Both the position numbers and the translations under genes were made by a program. This document shows positions 20,331 to 28,702 of a stretch of 33,833 nucleotides of DNA, in pieces. How positions within the stretch are numbered: position 1 is the first letter of the stretch; each line of letters begins with the position of its first letter. The DNA lies in contig JAMQCK010000250.1 in NCBI GenBank assembly GCA_024196135.1, forward strand, positions 1 through 33,833. The letters run 5' to 3'. Origin of the DNA: Pleurotus ostreatus/Saccharomyces cerevisiae fusant. Taxonomy: Eukaryota; Opisthokonta. Under the pieces are notes generated by a model. It had not been told where the DNA came from. It worked only from the letters and a program-made list of their open reading frames with translations, and did no database searches.

Positions 20331-21614
20331 ATGAATACTACGCACAATGGCGCGCAGCCTGCGACGAATGGCGATCCGGGACCGTCCAGCGCACGTGGAA
20401 AGCCCATATACGAGGGCAGCACCCAATTTCGCAACTGGCGTTTCTCCCCCGAGCGTCTCGCGCATACACGAGCGCGTCTGAATGCGGGGGCGGTGGACGC
20501 GATACGCGTGGCATTTGAGACGGACGAGGTGCGTGCATATGCATGCTATAATGTTCTCTGTTCTCACAGGCACGAGCAGCCAGGCTCATCGTCTCGAGTG
20601 CAATTCCTGACCGCGGACGAGGAGCTGCTGCTCGTCAAGCTTTACGCGTCCAAGATCCCCCAAATGTGCCAGCTCTTCCGATTTCCAGAGGAGGTTGAGG
20701 CTACGGCGATCACCTACCTGAAGCGCTTCTACCTTAAGAACACTGTGATGGACTGGCATCCAAAGAACGTCATGTACGAGCTCACACTGTGATCGGAGGA
20801 CGTGCATGCAGCTGACAAGGGTTCCTCAGGCTAACCGCGCTGTTCCTCGCCACGAAAACGACCAATAACCCCATCTCCATTGAACACTACACCAAAGTCA
20901 TCCCCCGCGTCGAAGTTTCCGACGTCCTCGACATTGAGTTCCTGGTGGCGCAAAGTCTCGGCTTCGAGTTCTCAGTATGGCACGCACACCGCGCATTGTG
21001 GGGTATCTGGCTAGATTTGCAGGTGCGATGATGGCTAGCACCGGTGGTTGATCGTTAATGACGAACTTTCTCGCAGACGGTACCGGACGCGCCTCCTCCA
21101 GACCATAACATCTACCAGAAAGCCCTCTCCCACGTCGCACAATCTCGCTTGACCGACGCAGAGTTGATATACACACCATCACAAATCGCACACGCATGCC
21201 TTTCTCTCGCGGCTCCCAACCTCGCCGAGCAGTGGTTGGAAGCTAAGTTCCCCTCGGTGCGTGTCTCGGCTTTGCCGTGAAAGCCACGGTCAATTGACGG
21301 CCGTCTTGAAGGCCTCCCCGGAGAAAGCTGCGTCTGCTACCATGCTACGTGATGTCATCGCGACCCTCAGAGCCCTCATCACAACTGAGGGGCAAGCACC
21401 GCCGATTGAGGCTGTACGAGAGGTAGACCGTCGATTACGATTATGCAAAAACCCGGAGAAGATACCCGGGACAAAGGCCTACCTGGCACGGAAGGCAGAA
21501 GAAGAACGGAAAGCGGAAGAAAAACGACAGCGAAAGCTTAAGGCGGCGACCATGGGATCGGATCCCTTCGGCGAGACATTAGTGGAGGAGGGGTTGGACG
21601 ACGACGATGATTGA
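20331..21614 (+). CDS. CCL1: Cyclin H, regulatory subunit of the TFIIH CDK-activating kinase
   Basis: Five exons: 20331-20528, 20577-20773, 20830-21022, 21077-21256, 21312-21614, about 356 residues. Seen: the cyclin H N-terminus YEGSTQFRNWRFSPERLAHT; the first cyclin fold EELLLVKLYASKIPQMCQLF and AITYLKRFYLKNTVMDWHPK joined across intron 2 to MLTALFLATKTTNNPISIEH; the ending EFLVAQSLGFEFSVWHAHRA; the second fold; and a charged Lys/Glu helix near the C-terminus (ARKAEEERKAEEKRQRKLK) with an acidic tail DDDDD. Known: it pairs with CDK7 (Kin28) and MAT1 (Tfb3) in the nucleus to phosphorylate the RNA polymerase II C-terminal domain. The first intron's 3' end is uncertain: the strongest acceptor (20569) gives the wrong frame, so 20576 or 20579 (CAG-type sites a few bases on) is used, changing one residue. 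Confidence 0.92.
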
Positions 21615-21961
21615 TAGCTGCTACGGTCTCAGTGTTCATGATCGCGCGCAAGCGCGCTGTAGTGACTCCTGCGCTATCTGCTGCTGCTAGGGGCAGTGAA
21701 CCACTTTAGGTGCGTAGAACAATTAGGTAGTCTCTACTTCTCTCTGATTATTATCAGGCTGCAATATATCAAAATTCATGCAGGGTGGTCGTTGCGCGAG
21801 TCTTTGATACATGCAAAAAGGGTCAGACCTTACAAGTTCCGGCGGTGCGCCACCCAAAGTAGGCGATGAAACCCCTTCATTCTTGAGTGTGACCGCCCAT
21901 ATAAGCCACGACTTCCAAAGAACGGTATCCTTGGCCACTTACCTCCTCAAACCTCTGTAGG
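21615..21961. other. Intergenic region between cyclin H and one-module F-box gene
   Basis: About 350 bases, with AT-richer sequence in the middle (GATTATTATCAGG). No open frame with a recognisable product and no clear TATA box were seen. It should contain the promoter of the F-box gene at 21962. Confidence 0.45.
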
Positions 21962-22978
21962 ATGGCGCATCTTCCCGACGAACTCGTCGACGACATCCTC
22001 CGGCAGCTTCTCCCGATTCCTGACGGCGTCTTCACTGGAATCTCAACCTCATCCTCAAGCTCCTATTTCCATCGTCACAGGCGATCGTGCGCATTGCTTG
22101 TCTGCAAGGCGTGGTGTCGAGTTGGCACTCCGCTGCTTTATCACGACGTGCTCCTCCGCTCGCAGGAACAGGCTAACGCCTTGGCGAACGCGCTACGCTC
22201 CTGTCCAGAACTTGGTCAATGGATTCGCAAGCTTCGCCTTGAGGACGCATTCAGCGAACGGGCGATGCATGTTATCCTAGGGGCTTGCAGGAATGTCACG
22301 GACTTCTGCATCGTGCTCAACTTACGCCAAAGAGACGTAACGATACCGTATCCTGCCCTGGTGAACCTCAATCCCGAGAGGCTCGTCGTCGTGACGCCGG
22401 CGAGCCAACGGCGCAAACGGGATCGACATCCGTTGTTGGTCGCCTTGCGTCGCTCCATCCCAAAATGGTCCAAGCTGGTACGCATGCCTCATACTCTGTC
22501 AGTGAACGATCCTTGCCCTTACGGCCGAGTACAGACAACTGTACTGCATGTCTCGCGTTATCTCGACTTGGACCACGATCTGCTGATGACGCTTTTGCGT
22601 ACGCCGAATCTGTTCACCGTGATTCTCACGAGGCCCTTCATCGGCATGCGTCGCATATTTTGGATATTGTGCTCGCGGCCGACCATCAAGTCCGTCATCA
22701 TACGCAACAGTCCCCATAACCAGGCTCGCTTCGACGAGGCATTCAGAGTGGAGGTGTCTCCCTCCGTTCGGCGCAAGCTGCACTTCTGCGCCGTCGCCGA
22801 TGAAGAAAAGTGCGTAATCATTGGCGCGAAGTGGGCACCTGCTGAATCATCATTAGCTACTCCAGTGTCGCCCCGAAGAGTTCATGCCAATAACAGCCTG
22901 TTTGACATCTGCGAATTTCATCCGTCCGATATATGGCGAGATCGTTTGACGATCCACTATGAACTTGAACGTATGTAG
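21962..22978 (+). CDS. F-box-like protein, family A, single module
   Basis: An uninterrupted frame of 338 residues, or 319 if the in-frame 57-base candidate intron (22478-22534) is removed. Seen: MAHLPDELVDDILRQLLPIP and CALLVCKAWCRVGTPLLYHD, followed by VLLRSQEQANALANALRSC and WIRKLRLEDAF; these match module 1 of the gene at 9805 almost residue for residue in pattern (SLLLVNKNWCRVGTPLLYHD there). The candidate intron sits after KWSKL, the same place where the paralogue has a real intron after TWDNL, starts GTACGC and ends TACAG, which is why I favour splicing. Odd: the protein stops where the second module would begin, at a codon run that contains a donor-like GTATGT (22971-22976), so the gene may be a truncated relative or may have lost module 2. 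Presumed SCF adaptor. Confidence 0.8.
   Translation: MAHLPDELVDDILRQLLPIPDGVFTGISTSSSSSYFHRHRRSCALLVCKAWCRVGTPLLYHDVLLRSQEQANALANALRSCPELGQWIRKLRLEDAFSERAMHVILGACRNVTDFCIVLNLRQRDVTIPYPALVNLNPERLVVVTPASQRRKRDRHPLLVALRRSIPKWSKLVRMPHTLSVNDPCPYGRVQTTVLHVSRYLDLDHDLLMTLLRTPNLFTVILTRPFIGMRRIFWILCSRPTIKSVIIRNSPHNQARFDEAFRVEVSPSVRRKLHFCAVADEEKCVIIGAKWAPAESSLATPVSPRRVHANNSLFDICEFHPSDIWRDRLTIHYELERM
22478..22534 (+). other. Candidate in-frame 57-base intron in the single-module F-box gene
   Basis: Begins GTACGC and ends GAGTACAG; its length is a multiple of three and it contains no stop, so both spliced and unspliced products are possible. Its position matches the first intron (10333-10382) of the family A gene at 9805, after the equivalent Trp-x-x-Leu. 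Confidence 0.6.
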
Positions 22979-23153
22979 GTGTCATTCTATGAGTGAGTGG
23001 AAATGTGTTCGTATCTGACGACGGCCATTTGTGGCGCATTGTCCACTACACTAGTTGACCTGGTAGTCTGACCCGCCACCATGCTGATCCTAACGCTCGG
23101 TCACTCGTACGCCTCCAGGTGTCACACGGCGTGGGACTAGACTGAATGACCGC

Positions 23154-23160
23154 TTTATAA
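23154..23160 (+). promoter_or_regulatory. TATA-like element of the P450 gene
   Basis: TTTATAA lies 58-64 bases before the ATG at 23218, followed by pyrimidine-rich sequence (CCTTCCTTTCCCTTCTCTACC), a common layout of fungal promoters. Confidence 0.45.
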
Positions 23161-23217
23161 GCGAGGACGTCCTTTATCTCACATGAATTCCTTCCTTTCC
23201 CTTCTCTACCCACCGTC

Positions 23218-25483
23218 ATGGAGGCGCTGCAGGGCGTTATAGTGGCCTGTATATTCTCCGCGGTGATTTACACTTATGTTCGCTTCCGCTATGCATCTCA
23301 ACTGCCTCTTCCCCCTGGACCTCGACCGCTTCCTTTACTTGGAAACTTCCTATCCATGCCTTCACGGCTGGATTGGCTAACGTACATGGAATGGGCAAAA
23401 CAATACAGTGAGTGAATGACGCTGATCCCATGCTGTTATCGCTCTGACGGCCCATACCTAGACACTGACATTCTGTACTTGAACGTCTTGGGTCAGTCGA
23501 TGCTCGTGGTGGATACGTACGAGGCATGTACAGAACTGCTGGAAAAGCGGTCTGCTCTGTACTCTACTAGGTCCGTTGCCCTGAGATTCCCTTGATATAT
23601 CCGCTAAGCTAGTAACCTGTCAAGACCCCAGCTCACCATGATTGAGCTGATGGGGTGGGACTTTAGCGTCGCATTGATGCCTTACGGTGAGTTAGCCCAT
23701 CCCGAGTCTTCCTTGTGACGGTACTCATTTGGACCTAAGGTAGCAAGTGGTGGGTATCCTGTTGCTGTTCACGGTATAGGCACGCAGTAGTCGCCTGACC
23801 AGCACGCAATAGGCGCCGCTGTCGCCGCCTTCTGCACGAATACATTGGGAACCAACCGGCCGCGAACGCTCAAACCCAGCCACTAGTCGTCCGCAGCGTT
23901 CGCACCTTCCTACGCCGTATGCTGGATGCAAAACCTGACGGGCTAAAGGCGGAACTTCACCAGTAGGTTATGGGCGTGTGGAAAACCAACCGACTGATCC
24001 ATTTGTCAATAGCATGGTTGGAAGGATCATCCTCGAGACCGCATATGGTATCGTACCCAAGCCAGCAAATGATCCATACATCGCCATCGGCGATGCTGCA
24101 GCGAATTCGCTCGTCCGCGCCACACAGCCAGGCGCCTACCTTGTCAACATCTTCCCAGCGCTCAAGCACTTCCCAGGATGGTTTCCAGGTGCGGCCCATT
24201 TGTCATGTACACCTGTTCACGCTCTTACTAACCTCTATCATAGGAGCGGGCTTCAAAGGCCAAGCTCGCGAGTGGCGCAGACTTGCACGAGCGTTAGTTG
24301 AGGGTCCATTTGCAGACGTGAAGTCCAAGTTGGCGCGTCTTATTTATCCTCTATCAATGAAGCAGTGCTCACCGCGATGCTCCGGCAGACTCAGGATTGC
24401 GCTCCCCCATCTCTGGCCTCAATCGCGTTGTCAAAGGCAACATCAGATGAAGAGGAACACGATATCCGCGATGCCTCAGCGACCCTATATGGCGCTGGGT
24501 TGGACACGGTGAGTCATCGAGAGAAACCTCCGTCAGCATTTTGAAGAAGCCGGCCGTTGCTCTTCATCTGCAGACCGTCAATGCGCTCCTTTTCTTCTTC
24601 CGCACGATTTTGGATCACTCAGATGTTCAGTCGCGCGCTGCAGCAGAGATGAAAACCGCGCTCGCGCCTGGGCAGCTTCCGACACTAGACGACGAGCAAC
24701 GATTGCCCTATACGACGGCTGTTGTCCTCGAAAGCTTGAGATATCGACCTATCGCGCCGCAGGTGAGTTCCGTTGTTTTTCTTCTCTTTGGAAGAGCAAG
24801 GCGCTGATCGCGAAATTCGCAGGGTTTTCCGCACTTATATACAGGATCGGAAGCCGACCTGTATCATGGATACACAATACCCAAAGGCACCGTTGTCATG
24901 CAGAACATCTGGTGTGTACTCCTCATGCTCTTGCAGGCGATTTGACGCTCAATGACATGCCGCTCCTGAAGGTCGATGACCCGGGACGAGGTAAGTTGCT
25001 CGCAACCCCTACGTCTTCGTCGACAACAACTGATTGCCTGTCAGACCACTTATCCCGATCCCGACACTTTCAAGCCCGAACGATTCTTGACCGCCGACGG
25101 TGCGCTCGATCCGACCATACGAAACCCGTGTGATATAGTCTTCGGGGTACACACTCTCCTTCCTTTGCCTGTACATCCGATTTTGACGATTAACAGTTTG
25201 GCCGACGAGTGTGCCCAGGCATCCATCTGGCGTACACGACGCTGTGGCTGACCGCAGCGTGCACGCTTCGCACGTACACTATCAGCAAGACGAAGCGACA
25301 AGACAGCAGTGTCGTCGAGCCGTCATCGGACTTGGTGTCTGTAGGCGTTACTATGTGCATCGCTCTTGCGCTCAGAGAGGGCGTACAGGCTCATTGTTTC
25401 ACAGGAAACCCGCAGACTATGGTTGTATATTCACGCCTCAAGACAAGCAAGCACGAACCATGCTCGAGGCGTTGGAGATCTAG
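23218..25483 (+). CDS. Cytochrome P450 monooxygenase
   Basis: Fourteen exons: 23218-23407, 23462-23570, 23625-23686, 23740-23749, 23813-23962, 24013-24188, 24244-24332, 24389-24508, 24574-24762, 24823-24911, 24972-24990, 25045-25146, 25197-25354, 25405-25483; 513 residues, the usual length. Seen: N-terminal membrane anchor (about 5-21) and proline hinge PPGPRP (32-37); C-helix WRRCR (Trp124, Arg128); I-helix AGLDTT (298-303); ExxR as ESLR (355-358); PERF (412-415); heme loop FGRRVCPG with ligand Cys441; and the ending FTPQDKQARTMLEALEI. All core residues are present, so it should be active in the endoplasmic reticulum membrane with a P450 reductase. Substrate unknown; it resembles the large mushroom families annotated as O-methylsterigmatocystin oxidoreductase-like (from memory). 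Odd: exons of 10 and 19 bases, and a seventh intron (24333-24388) that needs a GC donor unless VKSKL is dropped by using GT at 24318. Confidence 0.9.
24333..24388 (+). other. Probable GC-AG intron in the P450 gene
   Basis: The coding frame after ADVKSKL must resume at TQDCAPPSLAS in phase 0. The only site that keeps both is a GCGCGT donor at 24333 with the CAG acceptor at 24388 (56 bases, GCTCAC branch-like). A standard GT donor at 24318 would also keep frame but would remove VKSKL, which lies in a conserved helix. Confidence 0.6.
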
Positions 25484-25768
25484 CGGAATTTGTGGCACCG
25501 AAAATATCACCGTCAAGTTTCGCTGTCTGAGGTAATTGACCCATATACGATACGCACCCTGCTACAGATATGTTTTTACCTCTTCCCACACGACAAGCCG
25601 TCGCTCAAATACAACATTGTCATACAATGGCAAGCGTCTATTGGCTCTACAGTAGACGACGATACATCGTCCGGATATAGTCCCTCTCGCACTCAACTCG
25701 CACAGAGGGCTGACCACCAAGGCGTCCTCCCCAACGCCCTCAAAGCTCTAGGACCATAGTCTCATCCC

Positions 25769-27299
25769 TTAGAGCTTCTTGATGATCGCCTCCGTGTACT
25801 CCTTCGTCGACGCCTTGCCGCCAAGGTCACCGGTGATCGCCTTGCCCTCCGCGATCGTCGTGAGCGCCGCCTTCTCGATCTTCTCCGCGTGCTCGTAGAG
25901 GTTCATGTGCCGGAGCATCATGAGCGAGGAGAGCAGGAGCGCGGTCGGGTTGGCGAGGCCCTTGCCGGCGATGTCCGGCGCGGAGCCGTGCACGGCCTCG
26001 AAAATGGAGGCATCCTACAGCTGGTGAGCGCGAGTTAGGGAGGCGTAGCGGGAACACTTACGCGACCGATGTTGCCAGAGGGCGTCAAGCCAAGACCACC
26101 GATGAGGCCAGCGCACATGTCGGAGAGGATATCACCGTACAAGTTGGGCATCACCATCACGCGGTCCGCGTACGGCTTCGGATTTTGGACGATCTATAGG
26201 TGATGTCATCAATACCTCTTCAAACTTCGTATGCAGCAAGCGAGCGCACCTGCAAGCATGCACGGTCCAGGAGGTCCTCGTCGTACTGCACGTTCGGGAA
26301 GTCCTTGGAGACCTCGCGGCAGGCGGCAAGGAACATGCCATCGGACATCTTCATGATGTTCGCCTTGTGGACGGCGGTGACGCGGTTGCGGCCGCTGGAC
26401 TGGGCGTAGTGGAACGCGTAGCGCGCGACGCGCTCGGAGGCGTCCCAGGTGATGAGCTTGATCGACTGCACGACGCCGTCGACGACCTGGAAGCGTCATT
26501 AACTGCAAGTCGGGGTGATCGTGGCGGGAAACGCACCTCATGCTCGATACCGGAGTACTCGCCCTCGGTGTTCTCGCGGATGAGAACGGTGTTGACGTCG
26601 TCGTAGGGGGTCTTGAAGCCCTTGACGGACACACAGGGACGGACGTTCGCGAAGAGGTTAAAAGTGCGGCGGAGGGTAAGGTTAAGGGAGACGTGGCCCT
26701 TGCCGACTGAAGCGCGTTATTAGAGGGGAGGGAGCATGAATGCGACGTCATGACATACTGGGAGTAGCCAGGGGACCTGTGCAAAGCGTTAGCGCGATGA
26801 TGAGTAGAATTCGAAGAGGTGAACGCACCCTTCAATGCAACCGTGTTCTTCCTAACCGACTGGATGGCCGCGTCGGGGATGACGGTCTTGCCGCCCTTGA
26901 GGATCGGGGTGACGCTGACCTCCTCCCACTGAATCGGGACCTGCGCAACGCGTTAGGCGCGAGATGCAAGACGAGGGGATGCGGAACGCGTACATTAGCC
27001 GCGGTATAGATGTCCTTCACGGCCTCGCTAATTTCGGGACCGATACCATCACCAGGGATGAGGGTGACAGTGTATTTGCCCTGCACAGAGTGAGCAGACG
27101 CATTGGAGATGCTCTTGAGCACATACGTTGCTCGCCTTCTGGCCAGCGAAGGCGGCGGTCGGGGCCGCGGAGGCGTAGGTGCGAGACTGCTATTGACATG
27201 TCGTCAGTGTCCTGTTCACTTTCACTACCGCTCGCGACGCACAAGAGAATGGCGAGCAGCGCGGTGGACTGCTCCCGCGAAGGACTTGGATGCCAGCAT
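25769..27299 (-). CDS. IDH2: Mitochondrial NAD-dependent isocitrate dehydrogenase, catalytic subunit
   Basis: Nine exons on the minus strand: 27299-27243, 27189-27127, 27080-26994, 26940-26829, 26776-26759, 26706-26537, 26486-26250, 26193-26062, 26014-25769; 373 residues. Seen: a mitochondrial presequence rich in Ala, Ser and Arg ([20 protein letters not shown]); [54 protein letters not shown] (about 156-169); the catalytic-region [20 protein letters not shown] (265-284); [15 protein letters not shown]; and [20 protein letters not shown]. Known: the Krebs cycle enzyme oxidises isocitrate to 2-oxoglutarate with NAD; sequence wording follows the catalytic subunit (yeast Idh2, human IDH3A) rather than the regulatory one. 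The fifth exon is only 18 bases and encodes part of the substrate-contact loop GPLATP. It starts 202 bases from the divergent RPC37 gene. Confidence 0.95.
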
Positions 27300-27501
27300 T
27301 TTGGGAGGAAGATACGACGATGAGGGGAACGAGGAGGAGGCCGGGAACAAGCAGCGCTATGGATTTTCGCCGGGACGTGCCGCAATCTACCGGCCCGAGT
27401 ATCTCCGGCATCCGGTGCCGGACGCCTGCCGATGCGTGATGGATAAGGCATTTTGTGGCGCCGGGCGCTTGTTGGGATTTTCTGCTCCGCAAACAGTGAA
27501 G
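27300..27501. promoter_or_regulatory. Compact bidirectional promoter between IDH2 and RPC37
   Basis: Only 202 bases separate the two divergent start codons, so regulatory sequence must be shared or overlapping. No clear TATA box is present, which fits two steadily expressed genes (inference). Confidence 0.55.
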
Positions 27502-28458
27502 ATGGATATCGACGACAACGCCGATCCGGTCGTGCAGAGGCTCCCCATTCGCTTCAGCAATGCGCTGGCGCCGCATGTGCAGATTCACCAATTCCCCCTC
27601 ATGACCAGGCCCCTGCAGCCGCCGCCTGCAGCGAGAAGTAGCGGCAAGCGAATTCGCGCGCGCGTCAAGCCCAATGCACGAAGGATGGAGATACACGTTC
27701 CGGCGGATACGCGACCAGAAGTGTGGAATGCCGAACGCGGGCGCGATTTGGGAGCGGCGCGCGTCGAGGACGATCGCGAGAAGAACCAGGAGGAGAGCAG
27801 CAGGAGTAACGTCGAGCCTCGACTGAGCGAGGTACGCCTTCGCAGCGAGGAGGTCCCCCACAAGGGCGTGTACATGCTAGGCGTGGTCAGGGAGGGCGCG
27901 TACCTTGTCCCCCTCCAGGTCCAATTACTGACACCTTAGCAGGCGAGTTGCACCTTCACCCGATCAGCCAGACGCACCAATTCCGCCCAACCCTCACCTA
28001 CCTGGATTACCTCTCGCGGAAATCGAAGAAGCGTGGGGGAGGGGACTCTGACTCAGAGGATGACGGTCCTCCCCCCGATCCAGATGAGCCCGCGCCACCC
28101 CCAGCACCGAAGAAGGAAAAGAAGAAGACCGGCGGCGAGACGCGTGAAGTCCAAGTCAGCGCGCGCAAGAACGAGGAGCGCAATGGCGTGCTCATGCAGG
28201 GAAACATCACCGCCTGGCGAAGAGAGATGTTGCAGCAAATCCATGCGGAGGAGGACGAGGAGTGGACGGGTCTCGACTTCCAGGACGAGAATGTAAGTCG
28301 CATCTCGTGCGGGGAGGGTCTGAGAAACTGACTGATTGATATCGCAGAGCGCCGCCGCGGAGGACACTTTTGAGCGGCTATTTTCGCAAAATCCGGACCC
28401 GCTGCAGTTCAAGAGCGAGCTGACCGATCTCATGCGCGACATTCAGCAAGACGTGTAG
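27502..28458 (+). CDS. RPC37: RNA polymerase III subunit RPC5 (yeast Rpc37)
   Basis: Three exons: 27502-27895, 27943-28292, 28348-28458, 284 residues, close to yeast Rpc37. Seen: an acidic start MDIDDNADPVVQRLPIRFSN; HVQIHQFPLMTRPLQPP and RARVKPNARRMEIHVPADTR, the RPC5/Sin-like N-terminal block; KGVYMLGVVREG joined to ELHLHPISQTHQFRPTLTYL; an acidic-proline linker (DSEDDGPPPDPDEP); then REVQVSARKNEE and WTGLDFQDENSAAAEDTFER with the C-terminal end FKSELTDLMRDIQQDV. Known: with Rpc53 it forms the TFIIF-like subcomplex of RNA polymerase III that acts in start-site opening, termination and reinitiation. Odd: the first intron (27896-27942, 47 bases, CTGAC branch) begins GCGCGT; no GT donor in the required phase exists nearby, so it is a GC-AG intron. 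Confidence 0.88.
27896..27942 (+). other. GC-AG intron in RPC37
   Basis: Donor GCGCGT, acceptor TAGCAG, branch site TACTGAC about 12 bases before the acceptor region. The upstream exon must end in phase 1 for the downstream frame GELHLHP; no AGT/CGT/GGT/TGT codon offers a phase 1 GT donor close by. Confidence 0.75.
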
Positions 28459-28702
28459 CCCTGTATCACTGTATCCTGCATTGTTGTTGTGTTGTACTCA
28501 TTGCTGCCTGAAAAGGCAATATATCTGCTTCGACCGGAGGTCGCCGACCTCGGACAGGACTTCGCTGTCAAAACAAGTAGCAACACGCTTTTGTTTACCG
28601 TCCTCGGCTTGAGGTGCGACGCGTCCTGCTCTCTTGCTTCTGACCACCATCTCCTCCTGCTGACCATCTGTTTCTGAATACTGACCGCCAACCGTGACCA
28701 CC

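Noticed and set aside
27928..27942. GT-starting alternative intron in RPC37 (from GTCCAATT near 27919)
   Set aside because: It would be about 24 bases long and out of phase with the conserved GELHLHP frame.
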